Below are positions 14,753-27,640 of a stretch of DNA of 64,000 nucleotides, piece by piece (positions within the stretch are counted from its first letter, which is position 1; the number at the start of each line of letters is the position of its first letter). This DNA is from Megaleporinus macrocephalus (Eukaryota > Chordata > Actinopteri > Characiformes > Anostomidae), in NCBI GenBank assembly GCA_021613375.1, contig CM038703.1, positions 18,288,694 to 18,352,693 on the forward strand, read 5' to 3'. The position numbers and the translations under genes are program-made. The notes below the pieces were generated by a model that saw nothing but the letters and a program-made list of their open reading frames with translations, did no database searches and had not been told where the DNA came from.

Positions 14753-17438
14753 GTTACTGCAAAACTCAGAATGTCACAAATATATTGTATCATGGGGCCT
14801 TCTATGGTTCACACCCCTATTAGGTTAAGTAAAAATTCACTCCTCATTCACATTTTTAACCTATCCTATGCTGCACTGTTATGGCATTTTCATTGCCAGA
14901 GTTGCTCTGACCAAGTTATAATTGCTAAGCTCAGACCGATCATTTGGTATTTAGGGGTTGATTTAGGTAAAGGTGATGGAGAGGGGCTGATTTAGTTGAG
15001 AAAGTGTCTGACATTCTTTGGTACATTATTGAACATGCAGCTTAAACTTCAGGTTTGTAAAAAGTATTGGAGTAAAAAGTTGTGATATTTTTTTTATTTA
15101 TTGTGAAAAAAAAGATGTGAAAAAACGGAAAACAGTGGAAGCAATTAAACCTACAGATGCTTAACATGTTGTCCTGATGCAGAACCCCATCACGCCCAGT
15201 AGGTGGAGTGGTAGTGCTCAGAGAAAACTGCTTTTGAACACAGCCTGGTAAAGCCCCCTATTGCATGAGTCACTGTTTTGTTGCTGCATGCCCAAAAAAT
15301 TGTGTCACTTTTTTGGTTTCATCCATTGTTGCACAATATAATCAAATAAATTTGCATAAAGGGGACACAATCTTTGGAGACCTCAGAGAGCGAGTAGAAG
15401 TTGTGCAAATCTAAACAGGAGCATATTTCTCCACAAACTGCTGGAGAGCTTTAGAAGGTTTAAAAGCATGTCCACAGAGTGCTAGGCAATGGCTGCTGAT
15501 GTTTGGGCTACTGTGAAAATAACCTTGAGCGCTGACTGGATAGGGCCTCTCATATTTGCATCAGCGGCTTTATCCTCAGATCCTGTTCCTCCATCCGTCA
15601 CAGAGCCGCTCTGCCTGTGCAGATCAATTGAGCGGTGGCCGCAGTGTAAGGTGAGACATGGGCCAATTTTATACAGCTTTTGCTGCATCGCTGTATGAAG
15701 GCGCACCCTCTCTTCTCATTCAGCCATCCGGAAAAGCTGCTGAGTGGGTAAGAACTGAGGGATAAGGTTCTCCTGACACTGTTAACATGATATCAGTTAT
15801 ACCCAGAGAGGAAAAGGAACATTTGTGATAAGGTTGGGAAGAAGATGGAGGAAATGGTGATCTCTGTGTCCAATTTAAATTCATAGCCAAAGAGCTCAAG
15901 AAATGCAGTCTGAAAGCTGCTGGTTTTATAGGCCACTGCTAATGATTTTCAGATTCATTTGTAGATCCACAGCACACAAACAAGCAAATAGCTGCTCACG
16001 AGATTATAACTGCAGCGTATAGCCCTGTATGTAAGACTTAACAAGCTTACTCTAAATCACAACAACAAAACTCTGTCTTCCTGGGTGTAGAGAGTCCAAA
16101 TGGGCGCAGCTTTCTGAGACTTGGCTCAAATATAATTACTGTAATCCAGTCTTTTGTAATTAACCTCCAGGCGTCTCTCTGTGTGCTCCTAATTAGTCCC
16201 AATAAACCATATGGGATCACTCTTAATCTGGGAGAAGGCATTCTCCCGGCCTTTCATGTGGGGGCTTCTAACAGGATTGGAGTAGAAAGAAGGGGAGTGA
16301 AGCTCACTCTGAGGATACAAGGGTGGGGGGGAGCTGGGGGGAGCCACTGATGGATGACCCATCGTAGCTTCAGATGTCTGAGCTGGAGGTGTCAGTTCTG
16401 CTGCACCGCCAGCCTGGATTCATTTAAGAACCAAAACCCACAAAAACATCTCCAGAGGTACAGCCCTCCACCAGGAGGCATGGGGAAGGTGTTTAAGAGC
16501 ACACCATCTGGATAACAAGTGGTCCCAAGCACTCTCTTTTTCATCCATATCTATGCTAATCTCCCCAAGGCATTTGGTATTCTTCTGCTATGTGTATTTA
16601 GGTATAGGAGGGCCACCTTATCTCCTTCTCTCTATGTGCCACATTATCTTTCCCTCAAGAGCAAAGTATGCGCTTAGCAGGGGGTGGGGGAGAGGGCTTT
16701 TACCTTCTGCTGATAGGAATTCAATAAATCTTCACATGGATAACTTTGTTGACCCTATAGATCCTTATTCTTGAGGCAAGCAGGGTTAGAGTTGTAAATG
16801 TGTGAATGCGAGGCTGTATTAAACTTTTCATTGTTGTTGTCACTATATAATATTATTGAATACTTCAGTGATATGAATATATGGTATATATATTTGTAAA
16901 CAATAGAAATAATTATAGTGGCTAGTTCAGCGCAGTCCAACTCCTGAAATTTCAACTGATGGGAGAGCTCAATTAACTATAACTGTACAGATATCATAAT
17001 AAGAAAATCCTGACTGGGCAAGTGACTTTTGTACAATTCAAAAATTTATGCATGCTGTTTCCAGCCAAATCTTAAATAAAATAAATGTACTGTTACAATC
17101 AGGGGCGGATTTAGAGATTTTAGGGCTCTAAACAAAAGATGAGTGGTACAAAACAAAACCAATAAAGAACCACAAGAAATAAATCAGAATGTAAACTTTG
17201 CATTCTAACACTATCTAAAGGGACTCTATCTTGAGTCCTGTCAGTCTCCCAGCATCAAGCTGGTGCAATAACCCCACTAAATGGCCAAAGATGTCCCACC
17301 TGGATTTATCCTATTGAGTCTCTGCTTCAGCAGGTTACCATTGAAATACTCTACTTTTGAAAGAAAAATATTTGACTTATAATATTTCCTAATATTACAT
17401 GGAATATTTTACTTTCCAGTCCTGCTCTATAAATGGTA
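14753..17438. other. Intergenic, no gene recognised
   Basis: No gene or RNA was recognised. A stretch from 17101 begins with CAGGGGCGGATTTAG, a start typical of hAT-like fish repeats, but I could not find its other end. Confidence 0.5.
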
Positions 17439-17590
17439 TACTAGCTACCGTAGTGCTGAGCTCTGACAACTGACCCACATTAGCCCAATCATCTAGTTTG
17501 AACCCCATCAAGGACATAGGGAGTAAATCTGAGATCAACGTTTTAAAATTTGGTATTAATTCAACCAACCACACCAACAACTATTTGGAA
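17439..17590 (-). repeat. Dispersed repeat R2, copy 1 (inverted)
   Basis: The reverse complement of this block aligns with 19297-19450: shared TTGTTGGTGTGGTTGGTTG, GATCTCAGATTTA and GGTCAGTTGTCAGAGCTCAG. The two copies are inverted and about 1.8 kb apart. Family unknown; probably a DNA-transposon fragment. Confidence 0.7.
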
Positions 17591-18856
17591 TATCATAATT
17601 AATTTATACCAGTTTTAAACCCTGTTTTAACTTTCTCTATAGTCAACTATGTAGGACAGTGGATTGTTTTCCCAAAAAGCAAAGTGGTAATGAGAGCCCA
17701 CTCTGGATGATGTATTGCACATCTGATGTATAGGGAGAGATAATTTGGTAATGAGTAACAGGATTGGCAACAGTGTTTAGTTGTTCAAATACAACAGAAA
17801 TTCTTTTAAAGACCAAGTCAACATTGTTTAATCTAGCTTCAATAGTAAACTTATATAACAGAATAAGAAATTACCTGTGTTATGTTCAAGAACTATAAAT
17901 AAATGAAAACATTTAAAAGTAGTCAAATTATCTAAAGTTTCAGATCTGCAGTCTGCTCAGAACTGTGCCTGTGTGTCTGAAAGCACAATGATTGACATCT
18001 CACTGGCAACATAAACAACCAAGCGCCAGTGGAAGAGGAACACGAGCCCACCTCCCAAATTAGTTGCATGCCTTTTTGTACAGCACCCCTGGAAAGTGCA
18101 ATTGTAAGGAAATACTTTGAACTTTGATGCTAATTTGGTGGCTAAAGTAACACTAAGCTAATAGGCATATGTTATGCCTTCATTTTAAGTGGACAGCTAG
18201 CTATCGTGGTTGGTGTCAGCCGCTATCAAATAACATAAGAAAATGCACAAGTCCTCCTCCTCAAGGTCAGCACTAACAGCTGTTTACTTAGCAGTCTAGA
18301 AGAAATGTTGAGAGTTCAGCATCAAACGTCATCCCTTTGCTTCAAAGAGCACCCAGAGTGGTGGATAACAACACCAATATTAACTCTTGTTTTGCTTCTA
18401 ATTATTTCATTTTATCCATTGTTGCATTTACTCTTACTGTCATTGGCTACCTGTCCTTAAATGGTGTAACTGGGAGCAGAAGTGGCCACATGACCTTTAA
18501 CACTACTGACAAGAGGTTAGTATGTGCTGCCAGGCCAGCACTACTTCTTCGTCCTCTCATGTTGGACAGATGGCAGATGTGACTCTACAGTGACTCAATA
18601 TTGCCTCTCAAGGTGCAAAGTGTTATTACCAGGACAAGCCAGGGCTAGCTTGTTAGCATGCTAACTTCAGTAGATATCTCTTCAACATGATACACAGATA
18701 TCTTTGCCATATAATCAAAGCTGTGAACTCTTAACATTCTGTTGATAGTTTTAGTTGATTTTTGAATGTTTTAAAGTAAAAACCTACAAAAATTGCACCT
18801 TCAAATGATCTACTTTTGATTTAATGATCTAAGTTTCATCAGTTTCATCAGTTTTC
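17591..18856. other. Intergenic, no gene recognised
   Basis: AT-rich DNA. Nothing identifiable apart from short open frames without recognisable domains. Confidence 0.5.
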
Positions 18857-19053
18857 ATCATCACTGTTCAATGAAAAACAAGTATCTTCAAAAGTCAATG
18901 GAACCAGAAGTTTTTTCAAGTGATTTTGAAGCATTTCTATTGGTCCATTCATTATAAAATTTTGATAAAATGTAAATGACAGTAAATTTCAAATGGAGTG
19001 GAAAAAGGAAAAATGACAGGATGCATGTTTTTCTTTGGACAGCGAGGATATAC
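18857..19053 (-). repeat. MITE family copy B
   Basis: Inverted relative to copy A. It starts with TCATCACTGTTCAATGAAAA and ends with TTCTTTGGACAGCGAGGATA, giving recognisable inverted termini. The core GCATTTCTATTGGTCCATTC is the reverse complement of the copy A core. Confidence 0.75.
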
Positions 19054-19154
19054 AAAATGGCAAATCTGATTGGTATGTTACAGATGCCAAATTTAATCCC
19101 ACCCAAGTGAACAAAAGAGAACAGCAGAAAAAGCTAATAAAGACCAACGTCATC

Positions 19155-19500
19155 TGGTTCAGTTATTAAAGAGTATTACCCCCAAACTGTGTCTTTCTTA
19201 TAAAGGGGAGCAGTTAATACCTCACTTTTCAAAAGACCGCTTCAGTGACCTAGTGAAATCTTTATGGTGAAAAAGGTGTATATACCTGACAAAGAGTTGT
19301 TGGTGTGGTTGGTTGTATTAATACCCAATTTAAAATATTGATCTCAGATTTATTATTATTATTGTCCTTAATTGGATTTGAGCTAGACGACTGGTCTAAT
19401 GTAGGTCAGTTGTCAGAGCTCAGTGCTGTGGTAGACATCATTCTTTCTCTGCCAGTTCATAGTAAAAACATCACAACAGCTGTAGATAGTAGTTAGAAGA
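19155..19500 (+). repeat. Dispersed repeat R2, copy 2 (longest)
   Basis: The left part (19160-19275; CAAACTGTG, ACCGCTTCAGTGAC, TAGTGAAATCTTTATGGT) matches 20868-20965. The right part (19297-19450) matches the inverted copy at 17439-17590. It therefore bridges the two other copies. It has no coding potential; class unknown. Confidence 0.65.
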
Positions 19501-19759
19501 AAATTGTTAGCAGGCTTTAAAAAGAACTGTAAACGACAGGTGTGGTTTTTTATTATTTTTTTTGTAAATATCTTAAGGACCCTGAGAGTTTTCTTGTGCA
19601 GGTAATAATTTTATATATCATTAAATCCATTTCCACTGCCCACTGTTGGCCCAGCTGCAACAGAAAGAGATGCAGAGTGAGGGCTATTCTTAGCTTTATT
19701 TGATCAGGTAGCTAGACATGTAATCCAATGCCTCTTTTGAGCGCCATGAAATTTCATTT

Positions 19760-20660
19760 GTACATCAGAAGCCACGACTGTGAGTGCCCCTGCAGCTGCT
19801 CTAAAGTGATCAGGGCTGCTTTATGAAATGCCGCCGTAAGGATGCTGATCTTTTAAATGAAAATGCTGCCTTGCGACATACGCCCAGCAGAGCAGAACCT
19901 CATTTCGGACCGACTGATGTGTACGCTCTGGTTTACTCAATGCAACCACAGCCATCCCTCCCTCCTTTCCAGTCTCTGGGCAGTAGGCCTAGCCCAACCC
20001 CCAATCCCCCTCCCTGCCTGGTCCGTCTCTGAGTCTGACTGACCTATATCTGCCTGCTCTGGGCCTAATCTCCAGCTACTAGCGCTGTGAGTGCGCTCTC
20101 TACCGCCTGCTGCCTCGTGCTGACTGCCCCTCTCTGTCTGAGCCAGAGGGAGCCCCTGCAGCAGCCGCAGGGCAGCCCCATCACTTATTCAGCACTCCCC
20201 TGCCTCGCTGTACTTTCCGAATAGCTGTGGGGCGCCTGCTGCAGGATTTGTAGGCTGAGTGGAGGGTGAAGGGAGGAGAGGGAAAGTGTGCTGCTGCTGC
20301 TGCTGTTGTGCTGATGGATTAAGCAGGACACCACTCCCCTCAGAGAAGCTTTGCTCTGGCTGCTGGCTCTGCTGCTTTTGGCCCAAGCACAGCAAAGCTT
20401 TTTTTTTTCCCCCTGTCCTCCTCACAATGGCGGGCGGGGTGGAGGAGAGGCGAGCGGTCCAGCAGACACACTTTTTTCATAGCGCCTGTGAAAAAAAAAA
20501 CACAAGCCTGTGACCTCTCACCCCAGCGGAGAGGTGGGGAGAGTTTCCTCTGCTGGAGCTCCCCAGCGGTTTCAGGGCTTTTTGTTGAGCAGAGGAGGCC
20601 CCGAACAAGGGCTTGTGAGGAAGAGCCGCACTGCTAGAACTCAGGCTCTTTAAATCTTCC
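19760..20660. other. GC-richer intergenic island with CTG repeat, no gene recognised
   Basis: This block is visibly richer in G and C than its AT-rich surroundings and has many CAG/CTG trinucleotides, including a short CTG run near 20289-20305. No exon with known protein similarity was found. It might be a promoter or enhancer of an unannotated transcript, but no TATA box or splice chain supports that. Confidence 0.35.
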
Positions 20661-20854
20661 ACACTGTTCACTGCAGGGCTTCACAAGTATCTGTCTGTGT
20701 CTGGAATCAGATAAGAACATAAAGTGGTGTAAGGTTTTAGGAGGAGACGTGGAAATGACTGTGCTAGTGGGGAGGGATGTCTACATACCCCTCCCCCCCC
20801 CTCAGCTCACATCCTGTGCCAAAACCTTGTCAGTCCTCACCTCCTCTGCATCTG

Positions 20855-20970
20855 GTTTAATCATTAAAGAGTCGAACCTCCAAACTGTGCCCAGCTCATG
20901 AAAGAGAGCAATGCCTCATTTTTCAATGTACCGCTTCCGTGACTTAGTGAAATCTTTATGGTAAAAAAAA
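20855..20970 (+). repeat. Dispersed repeat R2, copy 3 (partial)
   Basis: Matches 19155-19275, sharing CTCCAAACTGTGCCC versus CCCCAAACTGTGTCT and TAGTGAAATCTTTATGGTRA. The copy is truncated after the A-run at 20964. Confidence 0.65.
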
Positions 20971-21085
20971 ACTGTATGGCACGTTTCAACTTTAAAGATG
21001 AAATAATAAAGCACAAGATGAAAGAATATTATGATAAAGAATAGCAGAGCAAGAAAAAACTTGTACTAGACAAAAATAAACCAAA

Positions 21086-21300
21086 GGGGGCAGTGGGTAG
21101 CGCACAGTGGTGTAGTGGGTAGCGTTGTTGCCCGATAGCAAGACAGGCCTCGCTTTGATTCTGTGTGGAGTTTGCATGTTCTCCCCATGTCTACGTGGGT
21201 TTCCTCCTGGTGCTCAGGTTTCCTCCCCCAGTCCAAAGACATGCAGTCAGGCCGAGGGACTGTCCAGGGTGTTTCCTGTCTTCAGTCAATAAATAAATAG
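21086..21300 (+). repeat. tRNA-derived SINE, DANA-like
   Basis: The head (TGGTGTAGTGGGTAGCG) resembles a tRNA-derived A-box region, followed by a degenerate B box near 21150. The body (GTGTGGAGTTTGCATGTTCT, GTGGGTTTCCTCC, CAGTCCAAAGACATGC) is the conserved middle of zebrafish DANA-type SINEs as I remember them. The 3' end is A/T-rich (AATAAATAAATAG). Probably a decayed, inactive insertion. Confidence 0.6.
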
Positions 21301-24116
21301 TTCAGTCCTACATAATTGTTTGTAGAGGGAGACAAAAACTCTGTAATCCAAACTTCTGTAATAAGTGTGCAGACAGATTTGGCTCAGAAGATGGAAGCAC
21401 GAGGGGATTCCACCAATTAGAGAGTGGAAAAAAAGAGACGGCAAGTGTGGCCACGTTATATATAAACAATCTGGAAAACTGGATGTGTGTTTGGGTAAAT
21501 GGGGCAAATGTTAACTTTTTTCGAGTGCCCCTGATGTTGACAGAGCTTGTGGGGGAAACATGTTATGTATGTAATTGATGCATGGACAAAATACATTTCT
21601 ACATTGATTTTGTATAAGTTTAGTATTTTTGGAAATGTGTATCATTTTAGTTATTTATTCCCAGAATCTGGTGTTTAGTTGTACTTCTGTTCTTATTAAC
21701 TTCATTGAGTGAAGTATTTTGTAGTATGTGTATTTCTTAAAATCAGAAAATAAACCAACAAAAACATAAAGGCATGTAACCATTGCACTAGAAACATTAT
21801 AAAATGATAAAACAAAATAAGATACTAAATAAAGGATCTGTTTTAAAAGCAGGAAAATCTGAAGAAAACCATCACCATAGCTGATATTAAGTGCAGGAAA
21901 TTCTTCTCATGCATCTGCAAACAGAGTTGATTTCCCTTCCCAGCAGATGCTGGGAAGTTGAGTTGAATTATGTGTATTTAGACAAGAAGATAGCTAAACT
22001 CTGCTTTAAAGTTCTCAGTGAAGCATTGTGTATTCAAAGCCTCATTTTACTTCCTTTTCTCACAGTGATGACCCTTCTGGAATTTCAAGATCCTATCCTG
22101 TTCTTCATGGACTGACTACTACTGGCTGTTCAAGACCCAGTAAATGTTTTGTCCAGTGATGCACTGTCTAACTAAACCTGGCTTGTCTTAATACCCCTCT
22201 CTCTCTGATTATTGCAGCCAGTGTGTTTTTTCTGCTTAAATCCAGTGGACCCTGAGCCTGAGCTATTACTTAAATGTAAAACTGAAATGTATAAATGACT
22301 TTTTTATAATATTTGAAATGTTTAGTAACAAAACATGCATTTTGGCTGCTCAAATCAAAGCGTTTGTTATGCCTCGGGACCATAAGGGACTGCTTTCTCA
22401 TTGCTTATCAAACTTTTGCGATGCTTAGTTTGATTCCTTCAAGACACTGGGTTACATTTTGTTAAAGGCCAGTAATGTGAAAAGTTTGTTTGGCTCTGGT
22501 TTGGTACTGGAACAATTGGTTGATGCCGCAACTGCAAGAGACAATCATTAATTCATTTCAGATTCCCACATCACATACCTGTTGTTTTCCTAGTTTATGT
22601 CAGAAACTGCTCTATGCTCTATCCCTGGGGTCGCTCCCCAGGTCTGTACAGGATACATTATACCTGCTGAGAGTAAGAGCATGGAAATCATCTAGATGAT
22701 TGGCTCATATATGCCCCAGTAAAGAGTTTAGGCAAGATAGGGACACTGATTCTCCAGGAGCATGTGTCAAGTTAATGTTATGTGAAGTTTCCTGGCACAG
22801 AGCCACTTCCTGCCAGTATGGTGATACCACCATGTGCTGATGAGGTCAGACAACACGGTGATGGTTTTTCCTGTCAAAACCGTTTAACCCATGGTCCTGG
22901 GTGCGGTGGGTGCTTTATGTCTTCCTCCACTGTCCCTCATTCTGGAAACACGGTTTAGGGTTGTAACTATGTTAGTGGCACCATGCCGGACTGTCAGAGC
23001 ATGGTTACTATTGCTGCTGCTGTGGGTCTCAAATGACAAAGTCTGGCCTTGATGTCTTAGAATGGGATTTTGTCTTGGTGCTAGATGTTTTGTGTTGTCC
23101 AGATTTAACTGAATGCTATCTTCAGTGAAGACACCCACTAGCTATTATCTCAGCTCAATATTAATTCAGCTTATTGTCCCACACTGGTAAATCAGTGTAG
23201 TAAACAGGCTTCCTTTACCAGCAAGTCTGTGTAGTCATGCTGACATTCGTCAGACAGACCAATTATTTGTTTGCTTCAGTGTTAAAAATAGATCTTCTGT
23301 TATTGAAAATAATTCTACTGCCTACAAAGTCTGTCTAGTGTTGATGTCTTGACACGCTGTCAGTAGTAAAGTATTTATACATCCGCTGGTGAAATATGTT
23401 ACGTGTTGGTTACCCAGTCATCGCCAGCCACATTCACCTGAGTCTCATTCTTCATGGTCTTGCAATCAACCTTTGTGGTGTGCTTTGCTTCTGGAATGTT
23501 AGTTAGAACTGTGACAGTAGTCCAGATAACATTTCCAGCATTCCCTTACATGACAGATTATTAGAGAATGACTCCATGTGAACAAGGTCATGGCACTGTG
23601 ATAATTTGTTGGTATAAGATCACAAGGAGTGTTTAAGGTCTTTTGCACTCTTTCTTCGGGCAGCTTTGAAAAACCAGAACTCGAAAGAAAGAATTCTTAT
23701 CCACATTTACTGGGCTAGATCAACAGTTAAGTAATGCACATAGGTGCGTCAACGTTAGTATGCAAGTCATGCTGATTGTGCATATCTTGTTTTCTACAGA
23801 TGGCTAAAATGCCAATGTTGGAAGTTCCTAAAAGGCCCATATCCTACATTTTCTTGTGGTTGATTTGCTCTTTTGAGGTCCTCCTAAAACATTTGTGTGG
23901 TTTCACATACCAAACATGGTTAAATGACCATTGCCCAACCTCTCTTTCTCCATTTAACAGTCTGTTTTCGTTATTGTGCCTTTGATTGATATATGTAAAT
24001 TAGCAGACAGCTCTGATTGTCTTGTATTGTGCCCTATTCAAAAAGCGCTCAGAGCTAAAACCTTCCTTATAGCGTCAGGGTAAATAAGTTGTGTCTCGTG
24101 GCGTTATAGAAATGAT
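21301..24116. other. Intergenic, no gene recognised
   Basis: Only short open frames without recognisable domains. No RNA gene, CRISPR-like or long repeat structure was seen. Confidence 0.5.
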
Positions 24117-24582
24117 GAGTGTGCTTACATGCAATACATGATCCAATATTTGTAGAAAATCTGATTTTGTCAGTAATCCGATCAATGCGTTTACATGCAG
24201 TCAGATCACGAGAAGCCTCAGTTCTACAAGAGTCAGGCAGTAATCAGATTCCTGGCTTTGCAACCAGCCAATAAACTTTAGTCACTTTCACTTTACATCA
24301 TCTAGAAAAGAAAGAATACTAAAATTCTTAGTTTCGTGGGGCATGTAGTTTGTTTTAGCTGTTGCAGGAGCTGTGTAAAATGCTGCTTGCTTATTTTCTA
24401 CAGTGCTGTAATCTCTTTTTTGCACATAGGTAGACTGAGAAATCTGAAAGTAACAGTATACATGCATGGACCCTTATTCTTATCTAAAAAATCTAAGTAT
24501 GCTGTTTAAATGATTACTCTAATAATAATAAGATAACTGTATGAATCCAATGGTGATTATTAGATGCATGTAAATGCACTCA
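24117..24582. repeat. Probable MITE with TTACATGCA terminal inverted repeats
   Basis: The left end GAGTGTGCTTACATGCA and the right end (reverse-complemented GAGTGCATTTACATGCA) form inverted repeats. Internal copies of GTTTACATGCA and TAATCCGATC are typical of a common fish MITE group. The length is about 466 bp with no coding sequence. Exact borders and target duplication were not resolved. Confidence 0.5.
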
Positions 24583-26478
24583 ATACATTTAAAACAGGCT
24601 GTTTTTGCACCACAGTTTTATAAATAGACTGTATAGGGTAGTGAATGGTATGTATTGAAAATGACACAATGTTAACATTTGACTTCATACTCATTTACTT
24701 AAGAAAATGAGGGAAAGTTTACCAATATATTGTCCCTTTAATACTTAATAATAGTAGTATGCAATAGTAAAAATAATAGTATTCAAGGACCCAAACAACT
24801 AGAAATCAAATGATGCATTTACATTCAAGGGCCTCTTTAAAGGTCCCGCCAGTTTCCTGCCACTGGATCCATTGTTCCAATTTCTGGTCAGTAACAAGGA
24901 AAAATACATTTGAAGGTCCGTTTTGAAGATGAACGGATGCTAATAATAGATCAGCTCACGATGCTAAACACCAAATTGAATGCAATATGCTTTGCTCTAG
25001 AGGCAGAGTTAGATATCTGCTTGTCTGGCAAACATCCAGTGCAATTGTTTCTGTGAAAATGCAGCTCAGTCAAAACATCTAATACAATATAGTCCATAAT
25101 TAAGTATTTTACATTTGCTGTTATCATTTATGTATTGGAATGTCAGCAAAAAGCTTTAACTTCACGACCAACTTTATCCATCTGGGATTTCCTAAGTCTC
25201 TGTGAAATCTTCATGTGCATGTCAGCACTGACCAATAAAAGAGTGTACAGTGAAGTGTATGTAGGTCATTCAGTCAGTGCGAACACTCCATAGACAAGCA
25301 GCTATATCAGCCTGGCTGTGTGGGAACCGGCAGGACAGCTAGGCCTCTGTTGGGAGAGAGGGGAAAGAGAAAGAGGAGGGGAGAGAACAGCAGAAGGGAT
25401 GGGAGGTGACAGGATAGAGCTTTTCGGAGAAATGCATTTGGGTCAGCGAGCTGCTGTTGGAGTTTTAAATTGTATGCACCACTGCACCCCTTGTCACATC
25501 ACCTCTGGAGGGATGTGAGAGTGAATACCAGTAAATAGCATGCAACAACACATTCATACACTTTTAGAACAACCTTAGCACTTCTAGCATGAGGAAGGAT
25601 ATCTTAATATAGACGTTGTCACACCAACCGAATCAGTCCGCAGGGCATCAGTTCAGTCAGTGCATGGTATGGTCTTAACAGCAACCGGTTACACCTGTGT
25701 TTTTTTTCAAAAGGTGTCACCAAAGCTATGTTTCCACAGACATTCTGACCACATTGTAGATTACATGATAATGCCTAAACTGTTTTTGCTTCCCAGCAGC
25801 TTGTTTCCATCAACCTTTCCTTTTTTTAGTGACAAAAAGTCTTATCCATGAAAAGCAGTTGTGTTTGCCATGTTTACATCTCTAATTTCATGTTGCAACT
25901 TGTGGATCTTTGGCCTGTCTAACTTCCCCCTTCCCCATTCTCTTTAGAAAGGCTTTTCTGGATATCTCTCTCTGTAAGTGCTAAGAAGTGTCAGCATTCC
26001 TTTAAAAACACTTGTCTTCTTTGTGTTTGTCTTAAGAGGCATGTATTTGCACATGTCCTAACCTAATGTTTATAAAAGAGAAATAAAATTCCTGAAGTCA
26101 AGACAAGGTGTAATGTGTGTTGTATATAAATATTAATATCTCTAAACATAATCGCTACGGAATGTGGTACAGTTATGTTCCCTAAGAACCTCTTTACACC
26201 AGCTCACTTCATGTGACTAGTATCTAAATTGTATTCTGATGAGATTTTAGCCACATTTAAACATGGTCGTCAAATGCGTCTCTGGTGAATTTATTTATTC
26301 AATTGGTTATCTCTCAGCAGCCTCCATCATCTCAAGTCTGTTTTCCAAAGTTGTGTCTGCGCATATTTCTATTTTGTATTGGTTTTGTCCCCAACCATGT
26401 GTGTCTCCCATGATTATCTTCATACAGATATGGATACTGTACAAAGAGTAGAGGGGAGGGGTTTTGGTTGTTAAAAGG
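24583..26478. other. Intergenic, no gene recognised
   Basis: No exon, RNA gene or clear repeat recognised. Confidence 0.5.
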
Positions 26479-26486
26479 GTCTAGGA

Positions 26487-27632
26487 CAGTGTTCCTCAAT
26501 AGGCAGCCCGCGGGCCAAAGCAAGGCTCAAACTGTTGGCCTGTCGCCAAACACCTATGTTTGCGTATTTATCTTACAACTAAAATAAGAAAGCAAAGCAG
26601 TATAGCCAACGATTGCTGATAACAAAAATAGACAGTTCAGTTTTCTCTGGACCAATGAGTTTTGTTTAATTTTACCAGACCGAGCCAACGCTAAGCCAGC
26701 TTGCTTACTATGCTCTCGAGCTGTAGCCGTATGCAAGGTGGCTAACATAAAGCGTCACTTCAAAACACGCCACAGCCAATTTAATGACAAGTTTCCAGCA
26801 AAATCAGAGTCGAAGATAAAAGATTACAAGTTTGATTGCTGCCTACAACCATTCTGTTACTACCATCCATAAGACAACATCTGCGTAAGAAACCGCAACA
26901 ACGGCATCTCTGCGCGTATCGCGGAACTTAGCAAATAAAAACCTTTCAAAGAAGCCATGTTGATAAAGACTTGTGCGATTAATATGGTGGAAGAAGTTTT
27001 GAGCCACGAAAAAACAAATAAATCTGTCGTAGACTTGTTCAGTCGAGTACCGTTATCAGATAATACTGCAGTGAGAAGAGTGGAGGTTTAAGCGGAGGAC
27101 TGTTTGTGTGTCCTGCTCTCTCGTCTGAAGAAAACGGACTTCATGTCGCTCTCCATTGACATGTCTCGCAATAGGACGGACATGGAGCAGGTGTCAGTGT
27201 TCGTGCAATTTTTGATGAGAAAGCTTTTCGAGAGGAGCTGCTTTGTTTGCTGCCCCTACTGCTACTCACAGTATTCCCCTCCACCTATATCTGTGAGACA
27301 TTTTCATTTTCTTCAATGAACATTATCAACAGCCGGGACAGAAACAGACTCTCCAGTGCACACCTAGATCAGTGTCTTCGCATTGTCTCAATAGAGCACC
27401 ACCCCAACTTTAATCTCTTGTTTCAACTGACTGTTGTCACTTCTCTTATTGAATTGTGAGTAAAAGCATGCAGCTGCAGTTGACATACCTAATTAATGAC
27501 ATGCACTATAACAACAAAGAAATAATTACTGTACAATCTGCCTTATAAAATATTATGCGACTAATGCGCTGGCCCTTGCGTTTGTGGTGTTGGTTAAATG
27601 CGGCCCTTAAACCAAGTAATTGGGGACCCCTG
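26487..27632 (+). mobile_element. hAT-superfamily (ZBED/Charlie-like) element with 8-bp target duplication
   Basis: The left end (CAGTGTTCCTCAATAGGCAG, then a CCCGCGGGCC palindrome) and the right end (reverse-complemented CAGGGGTCCCCAATTACTTG) are terminal inverted repeats of hAT type. An identical 8-bp duplication, GTCTAGGA, flanks the element at 26479-26486 and 27633-27640. Inside, on the plus strand, 26702-26773 encodes a BED-type zinc finger (CLLC ... RHFKTRH), and further down (about 27000-27260) come transposase-like segments such as DMEQVSVFVQF, similar to ZBED/GTF2IRD2-type hAT proteins. The frame is interrupted by stops and frameshifts, and at 1,146 bp the copy is well short of a full element, so it is dead. 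Confidence 0.85.
26702..27260 (+). pseudogene. hAT transposase remnant with BED zinc finger
   Basis: The BED finger ligands are visible: Cys-x2-Cys at 26702-26713 and His-x4-His at 26756-26773. A later segment in another frame (SIDMSRNRTDMEQVSVFVQF, about 27155-27215) resembles the region following the DNA-binding domain in ZBED-like transposases. No continuous reading frame joins them, and the catalytic core and most of the dimerisation region are missing or unrecognisable. Confidence 0.7.
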
Positions 27633-27640
27633 GTCTAGGA

